Source of the DNA: Rhodoferax ferrireducens T118
GTDB lineage: Bacteria; Pseudomonadota; Gammaproteobacteria; Burkholderiales; Burkholderiaceae_C
Length of the DNA: 64,000 nucleotides
Assembly (NCBI RefSeq): GCF_000013605.1
Contig: NC_007908.1
Coordinates: forward strand, 4,648,338-4,712,337
Direction: 5' to 3'
Under the pieces are notes generated by a model, which worked only from the letters and a program-made list of their open reading frames with translations, ran no database searches and was not told where the DNA came from. Positions within the stretch are counted from its first letter, which is position 1, and every line of letters starts with the position of its first letter. Both the position numbers and the translations under genes were made by a program. Positions 1-7,870 of the stretch are shown in pieces.

Positions 1-2
1 TC

Positions 3-1235
3 TTGCATCCAGGAGCGAAGCTGGCTTGCTCGCAAATGACGTCCGAGCCGATGGCCTTGATAGCATCACTCGCCAACGCCTTGGCGCAAACCCCGCCTCC
101 CCATATGCCTGCTTCGCTGTTGATCGGCACCCCATTCTCAACCGCGACACAGGCGTTGCCACAGGATATGGCAATCGCGACTTTCGGTGGCATGGGCGCC
201 GCCGCCACCATGGCGCGTAGCCGTAGGCTTACCGTATTTCCGATCCATTACTCCGTAAGCGAGCATTGGTGTACCAAGTATGCTGCGGACGTAGCACTAC
301 TCGGACTTGCTCGAGACGCGGCCACAGGGCGGCTGTATCTCGGTGCCAGCCACGGTTATGCGATCAAGGCGGCGCGTACCGCCAAGATCGTCGTGGCAGA
401 GGTCAATGCGATGGCGCCATGCGTGCATGGAGGCGAGTTGCCCGAGGATCTTTCGCTGACGCATATCGTCGAGTCGTCGTACCCGCTGGTTGAGAGTCTG
501 ACGGCAACCGCCGGTGCCACCGAGCGTGCGATTGCGACCCATGTCGCGACACAGGTCCAGGACGGGGCGACGATCCAGATTGGTATTGGATCACTAGCCA
601 ACGCGGTCGCTGAGGGCCTCGCCGGACACCGCAGGCTCTCGATTCACACAGGCCTAATGACTGAGCCGCTGTGGGCGCTCGTCATGTCGGGTGCGGCAGA
701 CAACTCATACCGGCGTGACTATCCCGGGGTGAGTGTGATCTCTGCCATTTACGGCAATGCGGCGCTTTATCGCGTTGTGGAACTCAATCAGGCCGTGCGC
801 ATGGCGCCGCCTGCCGTTACGCACGGGATTACATCGCTTGCCGCGTTGCCCCGCTTCACCGCAATCAACAGCGGGCTTGAGGTAGATTTGTACGGGCAGG
901 TAAATTCGGAGTTAGCTGGCGGTCGCTATGTCGGCGGGATCGGCGGACTCAACGATTTTGTTCGTGGCGCTGCAGCCTCGCTAAATGGGCTTTCGATCAT
1001 TGCCTTGCCGGCGCGCCGACGTGGTCGCAATGGTGACATTTCGGGAATCGTTTCACGCTTGTCTGGTCCGGCAACCATCAGTGCATCAGATGCCGATATG
1101 GTTATTACAGAATTCGGCGTTGCGTCGTTGCGTGGCGCGTCGCGCGCACAGCGCGCGACGCGCCTAATCGCTATCGCCCACCCGGATGACCGCGAACAGC
1201 TTGAAGGCGCACTAGCGTCGCTCGATATCAGTTGA
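3..1235 (+). CDS. Acetyl-CoA hydrolase/transferase family CoA-transferase (5' partial)
   Basis: Probable CoA-transferase of the acetyl-CoA hydrolase/4-hydroxybutyrate CoA-transferase family, which moves CoA from acetyl- or succinyl-CoA to a carboxylic acid in the cytoplasm. The open frame runs off the left edge; the first codon seen is TTG and the true start is probably just outside, so perhaps 10-30 residues are missing. Family features seen: the motif LEVDLYGQVNSE near residue 290, whose Glu is the usual catalytic residue, a glycine-rich stretch GGRYVGGIGG after it, and the C-terminal ITEFGVASLRG segment. It lies 94 bp upstream of a CitE-like lyase and a MaoC hydratase on the same strand. 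That trio matches the three steps of itaconate use (CoA transfer, hydration, lysis), so an itaconate- or related C5-acid CoA-transferase role is inferred, not shown. Confidence 0.82.
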   Translation: MHPGAKLACSQMTSEPMALIASLANALAQTPPPHMPASLLIGTPFSTATQALPQDMAIATFGGMGAAATMARSRRLTVFPIHYSVSEHWCTKYAADVALLGLARDAATGRLYLGASHGYAIKAARTAKIVVAEVNAMAPCVHGGELPEDLSLTHIVESSYPLVESLTATAGATERAIATHVATQVQDGATIQIGIGSLANAVAEGLAGHRRLSIHTGLMTEPLWALVMSGAADNSYRRDYPGVSVISAIYGNAALYRVVELNQAVRMAPPAVTHGITSLAALPRFTAINSGLEVDLYGQVNSELAGGRYVGGIGGLNDFVRGAAASLNGLSIIALPARRRGRNGDISGIVSRLSGPATISASDADMVITEFGVASLRGASRAQRATRLIAIAHPDDREQLEGALASLDIS

Positions 1236-1270
1236 TGGCATTTCTACGGAAATCGCCTATTGGATGAATC

Positions 1271-1310
1271 TTGACATAACTTGCATTCCCACTACAATTG
1301 TCCGTACATT
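1271..1310 (+). promoter_or_regulatory. Sigma70-type promoter with GntR-type operator (site A)
   Basis: TTGACA at 1271-1276, then ACAATT at 1294-1299 (17-bp spacer; TACAAT at 16 bp also fits), followed at once by the half-palindrome of the 14-bp operator-like site 1297-1310. The site reads ATTGT-CCGT-ACATT. It lies inside the upstream part of the longest open frame of the lyase gene, which argues for the downstream GTG start. Confidence 0.7.
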
Positions 1311-1329
1311 AAATATTGAGAGCAAGCCT

Positions 1330-2172
1330 GTGCAATCCAATCCCCCCCGTTCCATGCTGTTTGTCTCAGGTGAAAAGGTCGAGCGGTTTGCCAAAGCGAT
1401 GGCAGCTGGCGCCGACCTGGTGTGCATCGACCTCGAAGACGCGGTTCATCCGCAGCGCAAGCTCGAAGCACGCAACAACGTGCTGGGTTGGCTCAAACTG
1501 CAGCCCCGAACGGATACTGGCCCGCGTGTCGCGCTCCGCCTTAACGGTTTGCGCACGGCAGAGGGCCTGCGTGACGTGGTGGCGCTGGTCGATTCGGGCG
1601 TGCAGCTTGACTGGTTGCTGTTGCCCAAGGTTGAAGACAAGGCCGACATCCAGTGCATAGCTGGCTGGGCCGGGGCGCAGATCGGCGCCATCGCGGCACT
1701 GATCGAAACCCCACTTGGCATCGAGAACGCACGCTCCATTGGGCGCGCTGGCGGCAAGCTCGGTGCCTTGATGTTGGGCGGCGCTGACTTGTCGGCCGAG
1801 CTGGGGGCGCAATTTGACTGGGAAGGGCTGTTTTCGGCCCGTGGCCGCCTTGTGAATGCGGCGCGCGCTGCTGGCGTGCAGGCCTGGGACGTGCCGCATG
1901 TCGACATTGGCAACCTCTCAGGCTTGAGCGAAGAGACCCGCAAGGTGCTCGCGCTCGGCTTTGATTGCAAGACTGCCATTCATCCACAGCAAATCCAGAT
2001 CATTCATGCGGCCTTCGCGCCGACGCCGGCCGATCTGGATTGGGCGAAGTTGCTGGTTCAGGCCGTTCCCGACGGCGAGTTTAGCGGCGCGTTCCTGTAC
2101 CAGGGGCGCATGGTTGACGCACCGCTGGTGCGCAAGGCTCGACGCATCGTCGAGCTGTCACGTTTGCAGTAG
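1330..2172 (+). CDS. HpcH/HpaI aldolase/citrate lyase (CitE-like) family protein
   Basis: A 280-residue CitE-like acyl-CoA lyase. The family cleaves or forms C-C bonds of malyl-CoA, methylmalyl-CoA or citramalyl-CoA in a TIM barrel that uses Mg2+. Visible signatures are FVSGEKVERFAKA near the N-terminus, DLVCIDLEDAV (metal/CoA-site region), ALRLNGLR with the substrate-binding Arg, ALIETPLGIENA with the metal-binding Glu, and LMLGGADLSAELG. The GTG at 1330 is chosen because an earlier ATG (1264) lies upstream of the promoter at 1271-1299 and because residues from 1330 on match the usual family N-terminus; ATG 1354 is possible. It is followed by a MaoC hydratase after 39 bp. By comparison with known itaconate clusters it may be a citramalyl-CoA lyase that yields pyruvate and acetyl-CoA. 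Confidence 0.88.
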   Translation: MQSNPPRSMLFVSGEKVERFAKAMAAGADLVCIDLEDAVHPQRKLEARNNVLGWLKLQPRTDTGPRVALRLNGLRTAEGLRDVVALVDSGVQLDWLLLPKVEDKADIQCIAGWAGAQIGAIAALIETPLGIENARSIGRAGGKLGALMLGGADLSAELGAQFDWEGLFSARGRLVNAARAAGVQAWDVPHVDIGNLSGLSEETRKVLALGFDCKTAIHPQQIQIIHAAFAPTPADLDWAKLLVQAVPDGEFSGAFLYQGRMVDAPLVRKARRIVELSRLQ

Positions 2173-2211
2173 TCCTCTCATTTCACACAACATTTTTACT
2201 GGAGATACATC

Positions 2212-2730
2212 ATGGTTCAGGTCGTCAAGCAAGTCGGTGAGCATCGCTTTCGCGAGTCCTTTGGCCGCCATTTCGAAGAGTTCAACATCGGCGACATCTA
2301 CGAGCACCGCCCGGGCCGCACCGTCACCGAGACCGACAACACCTGGTTCACCTTGCTCACGATGAACACGCACCCGATGCACTTCGACGCCGAGTACGCC
2401 AAGGCTAGCGAGTTCAAGCGCTGCATCATCTGTAGTCCGTTCACGGTGGCGTTGATGGTGGGCATGAGCGTCACCGACGTGAGCCAGAAGGCCATCGCGA
2501 ATCTGGGCTGGACCGACATCAAGCTCACGCATCCGCTGTTCGCCGGCGACACGCTGTATGCCGAGTCGGAGGTGACGGACAAGCGCGAGTCAAAATCGCG
2601 CCCCGGCGCTGGCCTGGTGACCGTGAAGACCACCGGCCTGAACCAGGATGGCAAGGTCATTGGCACCTTTAGCCGCACCATGCTGATCGCCAAGATCGGC
2701 CACAGCATCGAAGACAAAGTCAATTACTGA
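2212..2730 (+). CDS. MaoC-family (hot-dog fold) enoyl-CoA hydratase
   Basis: A 172-residue single-domain MaoC protein, presumably hydrating a 2-enoyl-CoA such as itaconyl- or mesaconyl-CoA. The hydratase-2 motif is present as MNTHPMHFDAEYA around residues 50-63, with the Asn/His that normally sit in the active site, and the hot-dog core continues with HPLFAGDTLYAESEV. The start follows GGAGAT at 7-bp spacing. It sits between the CitE-like lyase and an acyl-CoA dehydrogenase on the same strand, so it is likely co-transcribed from site A. Substrate is inferred from the neighbours; other MaoC enzymes act on crotonyl-CoA or longer acyl chains. Confidence 0.86.
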   Translation: MVQVVKQVGEHRFRESFGRHFEEFNIGDIYEHRPGRTVTETDNTWFTLLTMNTHPMHFDAEYAKASEFKRCIICSPFTVALMVGMSVTDVSQKAIANLGWTDIKLTHPLFAGDTLYAESEVTDKRESKSRPGAGLVTVKTTGLNQDGKVIGTFSRTMLIAKIGHSIEDKVNY

Positions 2731-2804
2731 TTCTTTGCGGGATAGACCGCTGTCACGCGAGCGCGAAAAACTCGCTCCTCAACCGATCAAAAAAGGAAAA
2801 AATT

Positions 2805-3956
2805 ATGGCTGAAGCAAGCAACGACCAGCAGGAATTCGTCGACGCCGTCGAGGTCTGGGTCGAAAAAGAACTGCGTCCTGTCGCACGTCAATACGACCTG
2901 GCCGACGAATACCCGCACGCCATCGTCGAGCAGATGAAGGAGTTGGGTCTGTTCGGCGCCACGATTGGCGAGGAGTACGGCGGCCTGGGCCTGTCGGCTT
3001 GGACCTATGCGCAGATCGTCATCAAGGTGGCTTCGGTCTGGATGGCACCTTCGGGCATTTTCAACTCGCACCTGATCGCTGCTTCGGCGATCGAGCGCAA
3101 CGGCACGGAAGAACAAAAGCGCAAGTACCTGCCGAAGATGGCCACGGGTGAAATGCGCGGCAGCCTGGGCCTGACCGAGCCCAACGCCGGCTCGGACCTG
3201 CAGGCGATTCGTACCGTGGCCAAGCTCGACGGCGACCACTATGTGGTGAACGGCAGCAAGACCTGGATTACCAACAGTCTGCACGGCCACATGACGCTGC
3301 TGCTGGTCAAGACCGACCCCGAGGCGCAGCCCCGCCACAAGGGCATGAGTATGCTTATTGCCGAGAAGGGCCCGGGCTATAACGTTGACGGCAAGCTCAA
3401 GAAAATGGGCTACCGCGCCATCGACACCTGCCAGCTCAGTTTTGATGACTACCGCGTGCCGAAAGAAAACCTGCTCGGCGGCGTCGAAGGCCGCGGCTTC
3501 ATCCAGACCGCAGGCGGGCTGGAACTGGGACGCATCAATGTGGCCTCACGCGGCGCCGGTATCGCCGAAGGCTCGCTGAAAATGGCGCTGCGCTATGCAC
3601 AGGAACGAAGCGCGTTCGGCAAGCCGATCTGGCAGCATCAGGCCATCCAACTCAAGCTGGCCGACATGGTGACGCAGGTGGAAGGCGCCAAGCGCCTGAT
3701 CGAAAACGCCGCGCGCAAGTACGACAGTGGCGAGCGCTGCGATTTGGAAGCTGCAATGGCCAAGCTTGCGGGCTCCGAGGCTGGTGTGCACTGTTCGCAA
3801 GAAGCGATGCGCATCTTCGGCGGCTACAGCCTATCGGTGGAGTACGAGATTGAACGCTTCTACCGCGATTCGATGCTCATGGTCATTGGCGAAGGAACCA
3901 ACGAAATCCTGCGCCAGGTCATTGCCAAGCAACTGATTGAACGCTACAAGATCTAG
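2805..3956 (+). CDS. Acyl-CoA dehydrogenase
   Basis: FAD-dependent acyl-CoA dehydrogenase of 383 residues, the usual family length, oxidising an acyl-CoA to the 2-enoyl-CoA and passing electrons to ETF. Family blocks seen: EEYGGLGLS (N-terminal helical domain), GLTEPNAGSDLQAIRT (FAD-binding loop), WITNSLHG, QERSAFGKPIWQHQAIQ, and near the C-terminus RIFGGYSLSVEYEIERFYRDS followed by IGEGTNEI, whose first Glu occupies the usual catalytic-base position. A purine-rich AAAAAAGGAAAAAATT precedes the ATG. Fourth gene of the site A transcription unit. Itaconate clusters of pseudomonads carry a similar dehydrogenase, but its substrate is unknown here. Confidence 0.92.
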   Translation: MAEASNDQQEFVDAVEVWVEKELRPVARQYDLADEYPHAIVEQMKELGLFGATIGEEYGGLGLSAWTYAQIVIKVASVWMAPSGIFNSHLIAASAIERNGTEEQKRKYLPKMATGEMRGSLGLTEPNAGSDLQAIRTVAKLDGDHYVVNGSKTWITNSLHGHMTLLLVKTDPEAQPRHKGMSMLIAEKGPGYNVDGKLKKMGYRAIDTCQLSFDDYRVPKENLLGGVEGRGFIQTAGGLELGRINVASRGAGIAEGSLKMALRYAQERSAFGKPIWQHQAIQLKLADMVTQVEGAKRLIENAARKYDSGERCDLEAAMAKLAGSEAGVHCSQEAMRIFGGYSLSVEYEIERFYRDSMLMVIGEGTNEILRQVIAKQLIERYKI

Positions 3957-3965
3957 GCGAACGGC

Positions 3966-4688
3966 ATGACAGTGGAGTTTCGCAACACGCATCACAACAA
4001 ACAGAGCATGGTGTTCGACCTGAAGGTGCCTGCGGAGGCACAGGCTTTCTTGCGCCTTTCGGCCAATTCCCATGTTGCGATCGGAAGCGCTTCGCCCCGG
4101 CGTTGTGGATTGGTTGGGCGTGGGGCCTGCAGCAGTGCATGAGGTTGACCGGCGCGTTGTGTACTGCCCGATCTCGACCTTTTGCCAGACAGGTGCACTC
4201 GCCAGCCGTGAAGCGCACGTCTTCAGTACCTAGGCCTGGTCGAGCATGGTCCGCCTGAACCGTGAATCCGACGGACAGCCGGCCACTCCCGGCAGACGCG
4301 CCGCCGACACGGCTGGGTCGATGATGACCCTGGTCGGCTCCTGATGACATCGCTGCAACGCGAGCGCACGGGAATGGGTGGCACTCTGGACATTTCGATG
4401 CGGGACAGTCTTGTGTCTCGGATGATGAACAACATCATCCCAGCGTTTGGGGAACACCGCGAGCTCGACACCGGCACAGGGCGAGCGGCTTGGATGGCAT
4501 GGCGTGTTACAAGCTGTACCGCCGCTCCGACCGCTGCACGCTCAGCCTCAGAGGATGCGAGAGGAAGTTGATCGAGAACCTGCTTTCCGCGCCTTGACAC
4601 GGCCCCAGCCTGATGGCCCTGTTGAAGCTGCCCCAGGGCCGCGAGCACACCATGACACCAAAGACGCTGCCACCATGCCCTTCGCCAC
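3966..4688 (+). pseudogene. Decayed CaiB/BaiF family III CoA-transferase
   Basis: Remnants of a CaiB/BaiF CoA-transferase spread over several frames. From the ATG at 3966 the frame reads RNTHHNKQSMVFDLK, the family core N-K-S-x-x-x-DLK. The match then jumps frame near 4090 and continues as RPGVVDWLGVGPAAVHEVD and VYCPISTFCQTGAL (family: YC..SGFGQ.G). After further breaks come LQRERTGMGGTLDISMRDS and GMACYKLYRRSDRCTL, and finally LMALLKLPQGREHT. At least three frameshifts and stops are needed to join them, so no functional protein is made. It starts 10 bp after the acyl-CoA dehydrogenase on the same strand, so it was probably the last gene of that operon. Confidence 0.8.
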
Positions 4689-5115
4689 TTAGTCAAAGGG
4701 CGGGCGTTTCGTGTTGGAACCGGTTTCGCCGAAACCCGTAACCGAGCGTGGGATGTTGCGCTGGTTGATCGCTGTCAGCGTGTTGGGATCAATACACAAA
4801 CGTCTGGTTACGCCGGTGCCGAAATTGTCGAACATTACGTCGGCCTGGCGCACCAGGTCGTAGACCACTTGGTGCCCCGGTTTGATGTGCAGGTTGATGG
4901 AGACGCCTTGCTTGCTACGGTTCTGCGTCATGAAGTGTGCGCCCATGCCGTCGCGCGAGAATTGCGGGTCGGTGACCAACAACTCACGTCTACCCTCGCT
5001 TCGCCTCGGCGCCTCTATCATAATTGTGCCGCGCACCCATATCTGTCAGTATCATCGTGCCGTACGGACCTGACTGCATGTGTGTGGGGTCCAGCACATT
5101 GATACAGTGCCACGG
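4689..5115 (-). pseudogene. Truncated CaiB/BaiF CoA-transferase fragment
   Basis: A frameshifted, C-terminally truncated relative of the intact CoA-transferase at 19.2-20.4 kb. The N-terminal part reads VLDPTHMQSGPYGTMILTD (about 5110-5040). A frameshift near 5040 leads into the stretch that contains TDPQFSRDGMGAHFM, NRSKQGVSINL, YDLVRQADVMFDNF and SVTGFGETG. It stops at FD* at 4689, where the intact paralogue goes on for more than 250 residues including the catalytic Asp. It therefore cannot be active. Its broken end meets the broken end of the other CoA-transferase pseudogene head-on at about 4689, which looks like a rearrangement junction. Confidence 0.82.
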
Positions 5116-5129
5116 TCTGGTCGCCGTGC

Positions 5130-6125
5130 TCAGTTTTTCACGGTGGCTGTTTCTTTATATATAGCCTGTAGCATATTTTTGTCAATCCGATCGGCCGACT
5201 GGTGTGACTTGAGCAACACTTTTTTCCATTCGTCGCGTTCGGACTTGGTCAGTGTGATGATTTGGGTGCGATTGAGTTTTCGCATGGCTTCGAGAGCATC
5301 ATCGTTTTCCTTCTTGGCGACGCGGTTTCCGAACTCGGTCGCCTTGACTATGGCATCGTCTAGCACGACGCGAATGTCTGGCGGAAGCCCCTCCCAGAAC
5401 TTTTTGTTCGCAACCACGGCATACCCCACATATCCGTGGTTTGAAAGGGTTATGTTGCTCTGAACCTCATACATCTTGAATTGATAGAAGGTCGACTCTG
5501 TATTCTCGCCACCATCCACCAAGCCGGTCTGCATGGCTTGGTACATCTCGCTGGCAGCCATTACCTGCGGAATGGCACCAAGAGAGCGCATCTCGGCGTC
5601 GAGCACCTTGGAGCTGAAAATGCGCATCTTCAGACCCTTGAAGTCGGCTGGCGTGTGCAGTGGCTTATTGGCGTTCATTTGCTTAAAACCATTGTCCCAA
5701 AAGGCCAACCCCTTAATGCCCTTCGCTTCCAACTGTTTGAGCAGTTGCTTGCCGATCGGCCCCTGCGTGACGAGGTGAACCTGGTCGAAGCTATCAAACA
5801 GGTAAGGCAGGTCGAAGACCTCGAAGTCTCGCATACCCATAGGACCGAATTTCCCCAGCGTCGGTGCCAGCATCTGAACCGAGCCGAGTTGGAGAGCGAC
5901 CAATTCCTCTGAATCCTTGTATAGCGAGCTGGACGGGTAAAGTTCGATCTTCACCCGTCCATGTGTGCCGTCTTCGGCGAGCTTCTTGAAATATTCGGCC
6001 GCCTGATTCTTCGGCGATTGGGCCGGGTTCACATGGCTGAACTTGATGACAATCGGCTCTTGCGCCGAGACAAGACAACTGAAAACCAGCGCTGCGGCGC
6101 CGACTAAACGTTTGAGGTGAACCAT
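5130..6125 (-). CDS. TRAP transporter substrate-binding protein (DctP family), lone
   Basis: A 331-residue periplasmic solute receptor of a TRAP-type organic acid transporter. An N-terminal signal peptide is evident (basic MVHLKRL, a hydrophobic stretch, cleavage likely after VSA or SAQ). The DctP signature is clear: LKMRIFSSKVLDAEMRSLGA carries the Arg that usually salt-bridges the ligand carboxylate, followed by EMYQAMQTGLVDGGE. The ATG at 6125 is preferred over the one at 6137 because GGAGA lies just upstream. No DctQ or DctM gene adjoins it; the nearest membrane components are at 15.1-16.9 kb with their own DctP. Operator-like site B lies about 70 bp upstream, so it probably belongs to the same regulon. 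Confidence 0.9.
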   Translation of the reverse strand: MVHLKRLVGAAALVFSCLVSAQEPIVIKFSHVNPAQSPKNQAAEYFKKLAEDGTHGRVKIELYPSSSLYKDSEELVALQLGSVQMLAPTLGKFGPMGMRDFEVFDLPYLFDSFDQVHLVTQGPIGKQLLKQLEAKGIKGLAFWDNGFKQMNANKPLHTPADFKGLKMRIFSSKVLDAEMRSLGAIPQVMAASEMYQAMQTGLVDGGENTESTFYQFKMYEVQSNITLSNHGYVGYAVVANKKFWEGLPPDIRVVLDDAIVKATEFGNRVAKKENDDALEAMRKLNRTQIITLTKSERDEWKKVLLKSHQSADRIDKNMLQAIYKETATVKN

Positions 6126-6193
6126 CTGTATCTCCAAAGTTAGGACGAACTGCTGCGAACGAGACTAGCTCGCGAACATTGACAAATTTTTAG

Positions 6194-6207
6194 TTTGTAC
6201 GGACATT
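6194..6207 (-). promoter_or_regulatory. GntR-type operator-like palindrome (site B)
   Basis: Minus strand AATGT-CCGT-ACAAA, directly after a TAAAAT hexamer that could serve as -10 for the lone TRAP receptor gene. No good -35 is visible. Confidence 0.6.
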
Positions 6208-6248
6208 TTACAAAATGATTTTGTGAACGGAACTAGGGTTTACTCCTA

Positions 6249-6288
6249 TTAACATTGGTGAATGATTAAAATTAAATGTCTGTACATT
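6249..6288 (+). promoter_or_regulatory. Promoter with GntR-type operator (site C)
   Basis: TTAACA at 6249-6254, 17-bp spacer, TTAAAT at 6272-6277, overlapping the most symmetric operator copy at 6275-6288, AATGT-CTGT-ACATT. It drives the methyltransferase gene at 6313 and lies 68 bp from the divergent site B. Confidence 0.65.
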
Positions 6289-6312
6289 TGAATTCGGCTT
6301 GAAAGGCTACCG

Positions 6313-7110
6313 ATGTCCGACCTTAATTCCAAAGCTAAAGTGTTCAATGCGGCTATGGCGCCGCGCCTAGACAAGCTGTACGCCAGCCCACAAATCGTTG
6401 AGCAGCGCCGCCGTTTGCGTGAACTCATTTTGGCAAAACCGGGAGAGACTGGCGTCGACATCGGTTGCGGCCTGGGGCACCTAAGCTGCGAACTCGCACG
6501 CGAGGTCATGCCTGGTGGACGCTTGCTCGCCATTGACGTAAGCGCCGACATGGTGGCAGGCGTCACCGAGCGGGCTCAGCGCGAAGGGCTGGCCGATCTG
6601 ATCGAAACACGCTTGGGCGATGCAACCGCGTTGGATCTGCCTGACGCGAGCGTCGACTTTGTGGTTGCGGTGCAAAGCTACTCGTATGTGCCAAACGTTG
6701 AGCAGGCGATTGCCGAGGCGGCGCGTGTGTTGCGTCCGGGCGGACGGTTGGCCGTTCTGGAAACCGACTGGGATATGTGCGTGTACGAGTCAGAGGATGC
6801 AGCGCAGATGCGGCGTATATTTGACGGCCGCTGGCGCTTTGCGCACTGGCAGTTACCTCGCCAGCTACACCGTATGTTCCACAACGCGGGCCTGCGGCTG
6901 GACAAGACCGAGGCCTACCCCTTGCTCGAAACCCGCTACGACCCAGATTCTTTTGGCGTCGGCTTGATAGCGATCGCCCGAAACGCCGCTGTGCGCAACG
7001 GTGTGAACGCGCTGGAAGCCGACGCTTGGGTCGCCGACATCTGCTCTCGTCAGCGCGATGGTGAGTATTTTTTTTGCGCCAATCGCTTTATGTTCGTCGC
7101 AGTGAAGTGA
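6313..7110 (+). CDS. Class I SAM-dependent methyltransferase (UbiE-like)
   Basis: A 265-residue class I methyltransferase. Motif I is GVDIGCGLGHLSCELA (residues about 46-60), followed by LAIDVSADMV (motif II acidic residue), GDATALDLPDASVDFVVAVQSY (motif III/IV) and RVLRPGGRLAVLETDWD (post-motif). The layout is that of UbiE/Methyltransf_11 small-molecule methyltransferases; the C-terminal 100 residues are not diagnostic. It stands alone under site C, divergent from the TRAP receptor. A methyltransferase controlled with an organic-acid pathway suggests methylation of the acid or an intermediate, for example esterification that relieves toxicity, but this is a guess. The operator in its promoter is the main clue to its role. 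Confidence 0.85.
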   Translation: MSDLNSKAKVFNAAMAPRLDKLYASPQIVEQRRRLRELILAKPGETGVDIGCGLGHLSCELAREVMPGGRLLAIDVSADMVAGVTERAQREGLADLIETRLGDATALDLPDASVDFVVAVQSYSYVPNVEQAIAEAARVLRPGGRLAVLETDWDMCVYESEDAAQMRRIFDGRWRFAHWQLPRQLHRMFHNAGLRLDKTEAYPLLETRYDPDSFGVGLIAIARNAAVRNGVNALEADAWVADICSRQRDGEYFFCANRFMFVAVK

Positions 7111-7870
7111 GGCGGGCGTTGCGATGTCGGTAAGCGGCTGCCCAACACGCGTCGAGTTGAAGAGAAATCGAGACGATGGTGTGTTCTCGATGGAGCTCAT
7201 GCACACCATGACGAGCGAGGTTGATGGAACCCGCCCAAAGAGCCCTTTCTAAGACCCTGAGCGTAAGGTCCAAGTCATGCAAGAAGGTCATCAAAGCAGC
7301 GCATTCATTGCAGGTGTTATCCTGGACAATGGCATTGCCAACATTATTCATCGCAGACTGCGCGAACACTCAGACAAGAAGCTGGTCACGCAGCATGAAC
7401 CATTCGTGCCGGTCAAACTGCAGGAGCCGACCGCACAGACCGACGCATCGAACCTAGCACTTGGCGCAGACATCCGCGTCGAACTATCGTTGTGAGCGGG
7501 CCCCTTGAGGGTGGTCACCGCGAATAACGTTGCATCGACACCTGCGTCTTGTTTGTGCGGTCCAGTTCTGCCCATGCCCCAAAGGGTCGTGAAGCTCATG
7601 TTGCGCGAAAAAACCGCCGCGGCATCCTAAAACGGAACGCCTAGGAATGCCTGGAAACGACCGTCGTGCACGCCGGAAGCCGCCAACGAACGCATCAGGG
7701 CCACTGGCTCCGGGCCACATGCGAGCACACGATGCGGTCGTCCAGGCGAATCAGTCTAGACCAATCGAATTGCTGGGTGGCGATGGATCATGTGACATCC
7801 GGTTGGCAGGCCGTACGTATGCCTCGTATTTCCGGGTTACAACGCGCGCAGGGTGTGGTGAAATGGCGGT
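7111..7870 (+). other. 760-bp stretch without a recognisable gene
   Basis: Short open frames exist on both strands (for example 7277-7495 and 7647-7874, plus) but none has a clear ribosome site or a recognisable family motif. The frame at 7277-7495 has ordinary amino-acid composition and may be part of a decayed gene. No operator copy was seen. Confidence 0.4.

Noticed and set aside
1264..1332. ATG start at 1264 for the CitE-like lyase
   Set aside because: It lies before the -35 of the only good promoter, and its 22 extra residues have no family match; GTG 1330 is used.
7277..7495. Small gene between the methyltransferase and GntR
   Set aside because: No motif or ribosome site could be found; described as unassigned sequence instead.
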